From: Methanomicrobiales archaeon
GTDB taxonomy: Archaea; Halobacteriota; Methanomicrobia; Methanomicrobiales; Methanospirillaceae
Direction: 5' to 3'
Assembly: GCA_013415565.1 (NCBI GenBank)
Contig: JAAEET010000011.1
Location: 1 to 41,127, forward strand
DNA length: 41,127 nucleotides
Positions 16,349-23,641 of the stretch are shown one piece after another. Made by a program: the position numbers and the translations under genes. Position 1 is the first letter of the stretch; each line of letters begins with the position of its first letter. A model generated the notes under the pieces. It was given only the letters and a program-made list of their open reading frames with translations, searched no databases and was not told the DNA's origin.

Positions 16349-17506
16349 ATGGAAGAATCCATCCTCACTCCGGGGGGCGAGTCAGAGCTCACCTCCAAGC
16401 TGAAACTCCAGGATCTCGAGTCCCAGATCCTCGACCTTAAGGTCAGGAACGAGGAGCTCGGGCGGGAGGTCGCTTCGCTCCGGCGCGAGAACAACCAGCT
16501 CAAGAGGATGCCGCTCTTCGTTGCCGTTGTCGTCGATATTCTCAGCACAGGGGAGGTCTATCTCCGGCAGCAGGGCAACAACCAGGAATATATCACCCAC
16601 GTGAACGATGATCTCTTCCAAAAGCTCAAGCCCGGCACCAAGGTCGCGGTCAATAACGCCCTCTCCGTCGTGAGAATTGTCGGCAACATATTCGACTCAC
16701 GGGTCAGGGTCATGGAACTCGACGAATCGCCGGCGGTGACCTTTGAACATATCGGGGGTCTCGAGAAGGAAATCGAAGAGGTGCGGGAAGCTGTCGAATA
16801 CCCGCTCACCCGGCCGCACATCTATGAGCAGGTCGGAGTCGAGCCGCCCAAAGGGATCCTCCTGTACGGGTCTCCGGGGACCGGGAAGACCCTGATCGCG
16901 AAGGCCGTGGCTCACGAGGCGAAAGCGACTTTTATCCGGATGTCCGGGAGCGAGCTGGTGCATAAGTACATCGGTGAGGGCGCCCAGCTGGTCAGGGAGC
17001 TCTTCTCCCTCGCCCGGGAAAAATCACCATCGATCGTATTCATCGACGAGATCGACGCGGTCGGAAGTACCCGGACGAATGACGGGACTTCGGGAAGCGC
17101 CGAGGTACAGCGCACCCTGATGCAGCTTCTTGCCGAGATGGACGGGTTTGACACCCGCGGGGATGTCAGGATCATGGCCGCTACCAACCGGGTGGACATG
17201 CTCGATCCCGCCCTGCTCAGGCCCGGCCGGTTCGACCGGGTCATCGAGATTCCCCTGCCGGATGCGGCAGCCCGGCGGGAGATCCTGAAGATCCACTCCC
17301 GGAAGATGCGGCTCGAGGGGGTCGACCTCGACCGGATCGTAGAGATGACCGAGAACACCACCGGTGCCGAACTCCAGGCGGTCTGCCGTGAGGCCGGCAT
17401 GATGGCGGTCCGGCGGGAAGCCACCGGGGTCTCCCAGAACGACTTCGAGAAAGCGGTCCGGAAGGTCAAGGCCGAGGTGGTTCCCGACCTCCGGATGTAT
17501 ATCTGA
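16349..17506 (+). CDS. pan: Proteasome-activating nucleotidase, copy 1 (short coiled coil)
   Basis: This hexameric AAA+ ATPase unfolds proteins and feeds them to the 20S proteasome. Its 385 residues comprise a coiled coil (13-52), an OB domain (55-125) and the AAA+ module. The AAA+ module shows Walker A GSPGTGKT (174-181), Walker B SIVFIDEID (228-236) and arginine fingers near [10 protein letters not shown]. The C-terminus ends MYI, which fits the hydrophobic-Tyr-X motif that docks into the proteasome alpha ring and opens its gate. The ATG lies at a predicted transcription start. A second PAN gene lies 0.65 kb downstream on the opposite strand. Confidence 0.95.
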   Translation: MEESILTPGGESELTSKLKLQDLESQILDLKVRNEELGREVASLRRENNQLKRMPLFVAVVVDILSTGEVYLRQQGNNQEYITHVNDDLFQKLKPGTKVAVNNALSVVRIVGNIFDSRVRVMELDESPAVTFEHIGGLEKEIEEVREAVEYPLTRPHIYEQVGVEPPKGILLYGSPGTGKTLIAKAVAHEAKATFIRMSGSELVHKYIGEGAQLVRELFSLAREKSPSIVFIDEIDAVGSTRTNDGTSGSAEVQRTLMQLLAEMDGFDTRGDVRIMAATNRVDMLDPALLRPGRFDRVIEIPLPDAAARREILKIHSRKMRLEGVDLDRIVEMTENTTGAELQAVCREAGMMAVRREATGVSQNDFEKAVRKVKAEVVPDLRMYI

Positions 17507-17507
17507 T

Positions 17508-17524
17508 CTCTCCTTCTTTTTCTC
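17508..17524 (+). terminator. T-rich terminator after PAN copy 1
   Basis: CTCCTTCTTTTTCTCC follows the stop codon immediately. The pyrimidine tract with T5 is a plausible archaeal terminator. Confidence 0.45.
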
Positions 17525-17537
17525 CAACCCTGTGAAA

Positions 17538-17550
17538 CAGTTTATAAATC
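17538..17550 (+). promoter_or_regulatory. TATA box of the gene at 17586
   Basis: AGTTTATAAATCC is a near-consensus archaeal TATA box. It would start transcription near 17570 and leave AAGGTG (about 17572-17577) as a ribosome-binding site 8 nt before the ATG. Confidence 0.65.
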
Positions 17551-17585
17551 CACTGCCCGCGAATATCACTCAAGGTGCCTGCCAG

Positions 17586-18083
17586 ATGAATATCCTCTTC
17601 CTGCCAAAGGAGGGTGTGGCGCTCTACCGCGAACTCCTTGCATCGGAGACGAGCCGGGACGCCCTCCGGTTCTACCGGCCGAGGGAGACGCCATGCGGGG
17701 TGGAGATCACCGTGGCAACGCTCGGGGGCGCCCTTGCCCTTGCCTCAGACCTCCGCTGGTACGTGAGACGCTACATGCGGGGGGTGCTGTTCGAGATTGC
17801 ACCTGGAGTCTATAGTTCCCACCGCCTGGCCTGGGAAGTGTACTATGGCCGGGAGATCTCGCTGTCTGATTCCTGGGATTTCCGCCTCATCTACCGGGTG
17901 CGGGACGGTTTTGTGATCCGTGAAGAGCAGATCCTTCCCGGGTCAGAGCGCAGGTGCACGGGGCCGGCCGAGATCGAAGTCTGGTGCACCGAGGACGAAT
18001 ATCATGGCGGGAGCAGTGCGGTGGCCGGAGAAGAGGATGCGATGGGCGGTGAGGATGCCGCAGATTACGAGAGAGAAAGCTGA
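17586..18083 (+). CDS. Uncharacterised protein, resembles DUF5804
   Basis: The 165-residue protein of unknown function sits between the two PAN genes. Its N-terminal 110 residues look globular (VALYRELLASETSRDALRFY and a DLRWYVRRYMRGVLFEI segment) and resemble the archaeal DUF5804 family from memory. The C-terminal 45 residues are acidic and probably disordered. The start ATG has a GGTG ribosome-binding element and a strong TATA box at the right distance, which argues against the longer reading from 17532. Its position between two proteasomal ATPases hints at a link to proteolysis, but that is only context. Confidence 0.72.
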   Translation: MNILFLPKEGVALYRELLASETSRDALRFYRPRETPCGVEITVATLGGALALASDLRWYVRRYMRGVLFEIAPGVYSSHRLAWEVYYGREISLSDSWDFRLIYRVRDGFVIREEQILPGSERRCTGPAEIEVWCTEDEYHGGSSAVAGEEDAMGGEDAADYERES

Positions 18084-18159
18084 CGCCGGATGTCTGGGAT
18101 CCACCGGCAATTCCCCCGTGCGAGGGAAGCATTAACCCGGAAAAAAGGAAACCGGCACT

Positions 18160-19398
18160 TCACGCAAACATTGCGCCGAAGCTGCTGGTGAATTTCTGGC
18201 GGTCGAAATCAAGCCCGATCTTTTCGATGGCGCTGAGGAAATCGCTCCGGGTGATCGCTTCATGATCCTTCCGGATGGCAAACATCCCCGCCTCCATACA
18301 GATGGCCCGGAGGTCGGCCCCGTTTTTCCCGTCCGTGAGGAACGCGATCTCGCGGAGGTTGACCTCTTCATCGAGGTGCATCTTCCGGGTATGGACGTTC
18401 AGGATGGCAAGCCTCCCTTCGATATCCGGAAGGGGGATCTCGATGATCCGGTCGAACCGGCCGGGGCGGAGGAGTGCCCGGTCGAGGATATCGATACGGT
18501 TCGTGGCCCCGACGATCTTGACATCGCCCCGGCGTTCGAACCCGTCCATGCCGGCCAGGAGCTGCATCAGGGTGCGCTGAACCTCCCGGTCGCCGGAGGT
18601 CGTGGCCTCGGTCCGGGAGGCGCCGACGGCATCGATCTCGTCGATGAAAATGATGGTCGGGGACTTTTTCTTGGCAAGATCGAAGAGTTCCCTGACCAGC
18701 CGGGCACCCTCCCCGATATACTTCTGGACCAGTTCCGATCCCACCACCCGGAGGAAATAGGCGTTGGTCTCGTGGGCTACGGCCTTGGCGAGCAGGGTCT
18801 TCCCGGTCCCCGGAGGACCGTGGAGGAGCACGCCTTTGGGAGGTTCGATCCCGATCCGGTCAAAGACTTCGGGCTTCTTCAGCGGGAGTTCCACCGCCTC
18901 CCGGATCTCCAGGATCTGGCGGTCGAGGCCGCCGATATCGTCATAGCTCTCCTCGGGCGTCTCGACCACTTCCATGCCATACACGGCGGCATCATAGCTC
19001 TCCGGCAGGACATCGATGACTGCCAGCGACTGCTGGTTGAGTGTGCACCTGACTCCCGGCTTGAGGTTTTCGGGATCGATGCACATCGAACTCCGTACCA
19101 GGAACCGCGGCCCGGCGCTGCTCCTGACGATGACCCGGTTGGCATCGACCACGTCGGTGACCGTGCCGATGACCAGGGGAGGGCTCCGGAGCTGCTCGAT
19201 CTCGCTCTTGAGCTTGCGCACCTCCCGTTCGTACCGGATCTTCTGGGTCTCGATGTATCGCTTGTCCGACTCGACCTGGCGGAGCTGTTCACGGAGTTCC
19301 AGATTGCGTGTCTCCATGTTTGTCACGCGGTCGAGAAGGTATCGGCATAATTCCTCAGGATTCTGGGGCTCCTGCGGCTGCCGGGCGCTTTCTGCCAT
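18160..19398 (-). CDS. pan: Proteasome-activating nucleotidase, copy 2 (long coiled coil, no canonical HbYX tail)
   Basis: This second AAA+ proteasomal ATPase has 412 residues. It has a long coiled coil (about 24-72), an OB domain (74-135), Walker A GPPGTGKT (194-201), Walker [15 protein letters not shown] and [10 protein letters not shown]. Unlike copy 1 it ends GAMFA: the terminal MFA has Phe where the HbYX docking motif has Tyr. A GAGG ribosome-binding site lies 6-9 nt before ATG 19398. It is divergent from the MBF1 gene. The two PAN proteins could form separate or mixed hexamers, as proposed for other archaea with PAN-A and PAN-B. Confidence 0.94.
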   Translation of the reverse strand: MAESARQPQEPQNPEELCRYLLDRVTNMETRNLELREQLRQVESDKRYIETQKIRYEREVRKLKSEIEQLRSPPLVIGTVTDVVDANRVIVRSSAGPRFLVRSSMCIDPENLKPGVRCTLNQQSLAVIDVLPESYDAAVYGMEVVETPEESYDDIGGLDRQILEIREAVELPLKKPEVFDRIGIEPPKGVLLHGPPGTGKTLLAKAVAHETNAYFLRVVGSELVQKYIGEGARLVRELFDLAKKKSPTIIFIDEIDAVGASRTEATTSGDREVQRTLMQLLAGMDGFERRGDVKIVGATNRIDILDRALLRPGRFDRIIEIPLPDIEGRLAILNVHTRKMHLDEEVNLREIAFLTDGKNGADLRAICMEAGMFAIRKDHEAITRSDFLSAIEKIGLDFDRQKFTSSFGAMFA

Positions 19399-19410
19399 CT
19401 TTTTCCTCAA

Positions 19411-19442
19411 TTAACTATATAGGGAAAAATGGCTATAAAGAT
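19411..19442. promoter_or_regulatory. Interleaved divergent promoters of PAN copy 2 and MBF1
   Basis: Two TATA-like words occur in 59 bp between the starts: CTATATAG (19415-19422) and CTATAAAG (19433-19440). The first suits rightward transcription to MBF1 (start near 19443). The second, read as CTTTATAG on the minus strand, suits PAN copy 2 (start near 19411) and leaves space for its GAGG element. Confidence 0.5.
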
Positions 19443-19457
19443 GTTTGCGAGTGGAAT

Positions 19458-19955
19458 ATGCAGTGTGAACTATGCGGCGCAAAGATCCAGGGGCAGCCAA
19501 AGACTGTCAGGATAGAAGGTGCCCTGCTGGATGTCTGTGCCCAGTGTGCAAAGTACGGGACCGAGGTGCAGAGACCAAAGAAAGCGGAAGGAAGGGGAAA
19601 GCCGGTTACCGGGAGGCCCGCCCCGGCCCCGGTACCGGCCCGTCGTCGTCGTGACGTTCTCGATCTGATCGAGGGCGAGATCGTCGAAGATTACGGGGAA
19701 CGGATCCGGACCGCCCGGATGGAGCGGGGCTGGAGCCAGAAGGATCTCGCCATGGAGCTCAAGGAGAAGGAGCTCCTGATCAAGAAGATCGAGAAGGGAG
19801 ACCTGATCCCGGAGGATGATGTCCGGATCAAACTCGAGCGGACCCTGCACATCCGGCTGATCGATACCGCCGAGGAGACATCGGAAAAAAAGAAAGGCGG
19901 CAGGGTCGTCCCGACGCTCGGGGACGTTATCTCCATCAAGAAAATTCACAAATAG
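19458..19955 (+). CDS. Archaeal multiprotein bridging factor aMBF1
   Basis: The 165-residue protein has a zinc ribbon with Cys3, Cys6, Cys27 and Cys30 (MQCELCG and CAQC), a basic Pro-rich linker (about 42-68) and a helix-turn-helix of the XRE/MBF1 type (about 78-135, YGERIRTARMERGWSQKDLA). A conserved tail PTLGDVISIKKIHK follows. Archaeal MBF1 associates with ribosomes and basal transcription. The ATG has only a weak ribosome-binding sequence. It is transcribed alone and followed by a CTCTTTTTCC terminator. Confidence 0.93.
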   Translation: MQCELCGAKIQGQPKTVRIEGALLDVCAQCAKYGTEVQRPKKAEGRGKPVTGRPAPAPVPARRRRDVLDLIEGEIVEDYGERIRTARMERGWSQKDLAMELKEKELLIKKIEKGDLIPEDDVRIKLERTLHIRLIDTAEETSEKKKGGRVVPTLGDVISIKKIHK

Positions 19956-19967
19956 TTCCTGCGGGAA

Positions 19968-19980
19968 CCCTCTTTTTCCA
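19968..19980 (+). terminator. T-run terminator after MBF1
   Basis: CCCTCTTTTTCC lies about 13 bp beyond the stop codon and ahead of the next promoter at 20003. Confidence 0.5.
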
Positions 19981-20000
19981 GATCCGCCAGGGGAGCTATG

Positions 20001-20011
20001 AATTTATATAG
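20001..20011 (+). promoter_or_regulatory. TATA box of the aromatic amino acid operon
   Basis: AATTTATATAG is a strong TATA match. Its centre at about 20006 predicts transcription start around 20030-20034, exactly where the ATG of a 15-codon reading frame lies. The first structural gene begins 240 bp downstream of the box, so the transcript has an unusually long leader for this genome. Confidence 0.65.
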
Positions 20012-20033
20012 CACCTGATAGAAACTGATACGC

Positions 20034-20081
20034 ATGCAAGGTGAGTGTTTTTTCACCGGTGAGTGTTTTTATCGCTCCTAG
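20034..20081 (+). CDS. Candidate leader peptide rich in Phe and Tyr
   Basis: The frame from ATG 20034 to TAG 20079-20081 reads MQGECFFTGECFYRS. Three Phe and one Tyr fall in two repeats of G-E-C-F-(F/Y), encoded by an 18-bp DNA repeat (GGTGAGTGTTTTT at 20040 and again at 20058). The ATG coincides with the predicted transcription start, so it would be translated as a leaderless message. The downstream operon makes Phe and Tyr. Its role as an attenuation leader is inferred; the frame and repeats are seen directly. Confidence 0.45.
   Translation: MQGECFFTGECFYRS
20040..20070 (+). repeat. Two direct 13-bp repeats, period 18 bp
   Basis: GGTGAGTGTTTTT occurs at 20040-20052 and 20058-20070. The period of exactly six codons keeps the candidate leader peptide in frame. 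GGTGA (20040-20044) can also pair with TCACC (20053-20057), and GTGAG of either copy can pair with CTCAC at 20087-20091, so competing RNA structures are possible. Confidence 0.7.
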
Positions 20082-20109
20082 CCCGGCTCACGCACGTTGC
20101 ATAACGGTT

Positions 20110-20196
20110 CTCCGGAATGCTGTTCCCGGAGCCGTGGCTGGTTCCAGCTGTCATGCTTATTTTGGTTATTTTAGTTATTTTGGCTATTTTGCCTGA
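20110..20196 (+). promoter_or_regulatory. Candidate attenuator: hairpins followed by U-rich tandem repeats
   Basis: CTCCGG (20110-20115) pairs perfectly with CCGGAG (20126-20131). A second small stem, GCTG-GTTC-CAGC, spans 20137-20148. Directly after it, four tandem 9-bp units of TTATTTTGG type (20157-20192) supply four T4 runs, the feature that drives intrinsic termination in archaea. In the frame ending at TGA 20194-20196 the same repeats read [12 protein letters not shown], so they could instead be the control codons of a second leader frame opening at GTG 20134 or further upstream. Which reading is right cannot be told from one sequence. Confidence 0.45.
20157..20192 (+). repeat. Four tandem 9-bp repeats (TTATTTTGG type)
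   Basis: Units are TTATTTTGG, TTATTTTAG, TTATTTTGG and CTATTTTGC, with no gaps. This is the only short tandem repeat seen in the window, and it sits 55 bp before the first gene of the aromatic operon. Confidence 0.85.
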
Positions 20197-20246
20197 TTTC
20201 CGTGAGCACATTCCCTGGAATGCGGCGCATGGAGGAGTGGTGTTGT

Positions 20247-21047
20247 ATGAGAGGAAAAGAAATCCGTCTGGAACGTATCATCGATCGAAACACCCGGAAG
20301 ACGATCATCGTCCCCATGGATCACGGGGTCACGAACGGGCCGATAGCAGGCCTGATCGATCTCGGTGAGGCCGTCGACCGGGTCGCGGAAGGAGGAGCGA
20401 ACGCGGTGCTCGGCCACGTGGGGCTTGCCCTGCACGGGCACCGGAAGAGCGGGAGGGATGTGGGGCTGATCCTGCATCTCTCGGCAAGCACGACAATCGG
20501 GCCGGACCCGAATGAAAAAGTGCTGGTCAATTCGGTGACCAATGCGCTCAAGATGGGTGCCGATGCAGTATCGGTACACATCAACATCGGAGCCGATTCG
20601 GAAGCCCGGATGCTTGCAGACCTCGGGGAGGTGGCGATCGAGTGCATGGAATGGGGCATGCCCCTCCTGGCCATGATGTATCCCCGCGGGAGAAAGATCG
20701 CCAACGAGCATAGTCCCGACCATGTCGCACTTGCGGCCCGGGTTGCCGCCGAGCTCGGTGCCGATATGGTAAAGACCGTGTATACCGGAGATCCCGACAG
20801 CTTCCGGGCCGTGACCCGGGGGTGCCCGGTCCCGGTGGTGGTGGCGGGCGGATCCAAGACCGACGATCGCTCGACCCTGGAGCTGATCGAGGGGGCCATG
20901 TCGGGAGGGGCGACCGGCATCTCCATCGGGAGAAATGCCTTCCAGCACCAGAACCCGGCCCGGTTCATCAGGGCGGCTGCCCTCATCGTGCATGAGGGCA
21001 GGAGCGCAGAAGAGGCATGTGAATTGTTGAAGAGGAATGAACCATGA
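20247..21047 (+). CDS. ADTH synthase (2-amino-3,7-dideoxy-D-threo-hept-6-ulosonate synthase), copy 1
   Basis: This DhnA-type aldolase makes the seven-carbon precursor that replaces DAHP in the archaeal shikimate route. The 266 residues include MDHG (Asp25), MMYPRG (Tyr145) and MVKTVYTGD (Schiff-base Lys176), the catalytic set known from MJ0400. Compared with MJ0400 and copy 2 it lacks the Lys of the HKG motif ([12 protein letters not shown]). The start at 20247 has GGAGG about 12 nt upstream and begins [14 protein letters not shown]; a longer reading from 20202 is less likely. It is the first gene of an eight-gene operon with overlapping ends. Confidence 0.9.
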   Translation: MRGKEIRLERIIDRNTRKTIIVPMDHGVTNGPIAGLIDLGEAVDRVAEGGANAVLGHVGLALHGHRKSGRDVGLILHLSASTTIGPDPNEKVLVNSVTNALKMGADAVSVHINIGADSEARMLADLGEVAIECMEWGMPLLAMMYPRGRKIANEHSPDHVALAARVAAELGADMVKTVYTGDPDSFRAVTRGCPVPVVVAGGSKTDDRSTLELIEGAMSGGATGISIGRNAFQHQNPARFIRAAALIVHEGRSAEEACELLKRNEP

Positions 21048-21829
21048 TTGGAAAAGAGATCCGGATAGAGCGAATCATTGACCGGAATACCGGAAGGGCG
21101 GTAATCGTGCCCATGGACCACGGGTTCACCCTCGGCCAGATCGAGGGACTCATGGATATGACCCGGGTGATTTCGGACGTCAGCGAGGGCGGGGCGAACG
21201 CCATCGTCCTCCACAAGGGGATCGTGAAGCGGGGGCACCGGCGAAAGGGGAGGGACATCGGCCTGATCGTCCACCTTTCCGGGAGCACATCGCTCAATCC
21301 AGACCCGAACGATAAGGTTCTGGTCTGCACCGTGGAAGAGGCGGTGGCGCTGGGCGCCGACGGCGTCTCCATCCACATCAACCTCGGGGCACCGAATGAA
21401 TCAAAGATGCTCGAGGATGCCGCAGCCGTGGTGAGGGACTGCAAGAGATGGGGCATGCCCCTCCTGGTTATGATCTACCCGCGGGGAAAGGGGATCGATT
21501 CGTACTCACCCCAGTCGGTGGGGCACTGTGTCCGTGTTGCCGAGGAGCTCGGTGCCGACCTGATCAAGACCAACTACACCGGGGACCCGGTCAGCTTTGC
21601 CCGGATCGTGAAGGCCTGCTCGGTCCCGGTGTTCATCGCCGGTGGGGAAAAGGCGGGAGACCTCGAGACCCTTGCAGCGATCCGCGACTCGGTGAACGCC
21701 GGCGGAGCCGGCGTCTGCGTGGGGAGGAACGCCTTCCAGCGGGAGAATACCACGGCCTTCGTCCGGGCCCTCTGCCATGTCGTCCATGATGGATGGGACC
21801 CTGAACGGGCGCTTTCGGAGCGGTCATGA
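21044..21829 (+). CDS. ADTH synthase, copy 2
   Basis: This tandem paralogue of the preceding gene has 261 residues and starts [20 protein letters not shown]. It has the same catalytic set: Asp25 in MDHG, Tyr145 in MIYPRG and Lys175 in LIKTNYTGD. It retains [12 protein letters not shown], the form found in MJ0400, but its last third is more diverged than copy 1. It overlaps copy 1 and the next gene by four bases each (ATGA). Either both act as isozymes or one has shifted substrate, for example toward fructose-bisphosphate-type aldol chemistry. Confidence 0.88.
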   Translation: MIGKEIRIERIIDRNTGRAVIVPMDHGFTLGQIEGLMDMTRVISDVSEGGANAIVLHKGIVKRGHRRKGRDIGLIVHLSGSTSLNPDPNDKVLVCTVEEAVALGADGVSIHINLGAPNESKMLEDAAAVVRDCKRWGMPLLVMIYPRGKGIDSYSPQSVGHCVRVAEELGADLIKTNYTGDPVSFARIVKACSVPVFIAGGEKAGDLETLAAIRDSVNAGGAGVCVGRNAFQRENTTAFVRALCHVVHDGWDPERALSERS

Positions 21830-22812
21830 AAGAGTTCTGGGTTGATATCCGCCCCTGGAAGAAGGAGCTTGCGACCGCTGCAATCGAGAGCGGAGCCGAC
21901 GTGATCGTTACGGAAGCGGCCGCACCGGTGAAAGCGCTTGGCAGGATGACGGTGGTCTCGGATGACGGGGATCTCATATGGGGGACTGATGTCGTCGAGG
22001 TCACCATAACGGGCACGGAAGGGATGGAAGAGGCGGAGGCCATGGCGAGGAAGGGATACGTGGTGGTGGAGACCGGTGACTGGCGGGTGATCCCCCTTGA
22101 GAACCTGGTCGCTGTCTCTGACCGGATCATCGCCGCGGTGCGATCGGAAGAAGAGGCCGACCTCGCCTTGACGGTGCTCGAGAAGGGAGTTCGTGGAATC
22201 CTCCTGAAGGAGCCGACCCCCGCCCTGATCAGGAAGGTCGGCACACGGGTCAGGGCCGGTACCGGAAGGACCGACCTGGTCCCGTTCACGGTCACCGCAG
22301 TCCGGCCGATCGGGATGGGCGACCGGGTTTGCGTCGATACCTGCTCCATGCTCACGGAAGGCGAGGGAATCCTTGTGGGAAACACTTCATCGGCGCTCCT
22401 GCTCGTCCAGGCAGAGACCCTCGAGAATCCCTACGTCAGTCCCCGGCCCTTCAGAGTGAACGCCGGTGCTGTGCATGCCTATACGCTCGTTCCCGGTGAG
22501 AAGACCGCCTACCTTTCGGATCTCTCTGCCGGGGACCATGTGCTTGCCGTAACACATGACGGTATCCTGCGGGATGCTGGGGTGGGCCGGGTGAAGATCG
22601 AGCAGCGGCCGCTGTTGCTGGTCGAAGCCGAGGCCGACGGCGTGAAGGCGAGCCTGGTGCTCCAGAATGCGGAAACGGTACGCCTGGTCGGGGCCGACGG
22701 GATTCCGATCTCGGTTGTTGCGCTTACCCCGGGCGACCGGGTGCTCGGCAGGGTGCTGCAGGCCGGCCGGCACTTCGGGATCGCCGTGAAGGAATCGATC
22801 ATCGAGAAGTGA
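21826..22812 (+). CDS. 3-dehydroquinate synthase II (archaeal AroB')
   Basis: This enzyme oxidatively deaminates and cyclises ADTH to 3-dehydroquinate, the second step of the archaeal route. The 328 residues begin [20 protein letters not shown] and hold the family blocks TCSMLTEGEGILVGNTSSAL, RPFRVNAGAVHAYTLVPG and YLSDLSAGDHVLAV. It is unrelated to bacterial AroB. Translational coupling to both ADTH synthase genes fits direct handover of ADTH. Confidence 0.96.
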   Translation: MKEFWVDIRPWKKELATAAIESGADVIVTEAAAPVKALGRMTVVSDDGDLIWGTDVVEVTITGTEGMEEAEAMARKGYVVVETGDWRVIPLENLVAVSDRIIAAVRSEEEADLALTVLEKGVRGILLKEPTPALIRKVGTRVRAGTGRTDLVPFTVTAVRPIGMGDRVCVDTCSMLTEGEGILVGNTSSALLLVQAETLENPYVSPRPFRVNAGAVHAYTLVPGEKTAYLSDLSAGDHVLAVTHDGILRDAGVGRVKIEQRPLLLVEAEADGVKASLVLQNAETVRLVGADGIPISVVALTPGDRVLGRVLQAGRHFGIAVKESIIEK

Positions 22813-22816
22813 CAGG

Positions 22817-23641
22817 ATGAAAGTCGGAATAATCGGTGGAACCGGAAAGATGGGACACCTCTTTGCCGGTGTCTTTGAACGGGCGGGGCATGAGGTCCGG
22901 GTGTGCGGGAGAACGACCGTGGTCACCTGCCAGGAACTGGCGCAGGAGTGCGACCTCGTCATGGTCTCCGTACCGATCCGGGACACCGTTGAGGTCATCC
23001 GCCGCATCGCCCCCCTTCTTTCGCCCGGGCAGGTCCTCTGCGACCTCACCTCGCTGAAAGTCGGACCGGTCACGGCCATGCTGGAATCGGCGGCATCGGT
23101 GATCGGGTTTCACCCGATGTTCGGCCCTGGTGTCCCCTCCCTCCGGGGCCAGACCATCGTCGCCACCCCCGTGCGGTGCACCACGGAGACCCTCCATGCG
23201 ATCCTCTCGATCTTTGAATGCGAGGGAGCCGGAATCACCATTTCAACTCCCGAGGAGCATGACCGGGTCATGGCGCTGGTGCAGGGCCTGACCCACAGCG
23301 TCACCCTCCTCGTGGCCGATACCATGCGGCGGCTCGCCATGACCCCGGAAGAGACCGCCCCCTTCATGAGCCCGGTCTACCAGATCGAGATGGGGCTGGT
23401 GGGGCGCCTCCTCTCCCAGGAGCCGGACCTGTACGGGGACATCCTCAGGCTGAACCCGTTCGTGCCGCCAATACTCGCGGCATACGCCCAGTCCCTCGCA
23501 GAGCTCAGGGAGATCGTTGATGCCGGGGATGCCGGGGCGTTCAGCACCCTCTTTGAGAGGAATGCAGCGCATTTCGGATCCTACTGCACCAGGGCGGCTG
23601 CGGAGACCGACTTCCTGATCCGGGCGATGGTGGACCGATGA
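22817..23641 (+). CDS. tyrA: Prephenate dehydrogenase
   Basis: This enzyme oxidises prephenate to 4-hydroxyphenylpyruvate for tyrosine. The 274 residues open with the Rossmann motif VGIIGGTGKMGHLFA. Family motifs are VSVPIRDTVEVI, CDLTSLK, GFHPMFGPG (with the catalytic His in the HPMFGP loop) and LTHSVTLLVADT. The gene has no chorismate mutase or ACT domain. It starts 4 bp after the previous stop and overlaps pheA by four bases. Confidence 0.95.
   Translation: MKVGIIGGTGKMGHLFAGVFERAGHEVRVCGRTTVVTCQELAQECDLVMVSVPIRDTVEVIRRIAPLLSPGQVLCDLTSLKVGPVTAMLESAASVIGFHPMFGPGVPSLRGQTIVATPVRCTTETLHAILSIFECEGAGITISTPEEHDRVMALVQGLTHSVTLLVADTMRRLAMTPEETAPFMSPVYQIEMGLVGRLLSQEPDLYGDILRLNPFVPPILAAYAQSLAELREIVDAGDAGAFSTLFERNAAHFGSYCTRAAAETDFLIRAMVDR

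Noticed and set aside
18262-19350. A 362-codon plus-strand open frame
   Set aside because: It is antisense to PAN copy 2 and mirrors its codons; no ribosome-binding site or domain.
20117-20368. Frame starting at ATG 20117 that reads a Leu/Ile/Val repeat
   Set aside because: It runs out of frame into the ADTH synthase gene and ends there. A branched-chain leader makes no sense before this operon, though it cannot be excluded that the 9-bp repeats are only a U-rich tract.
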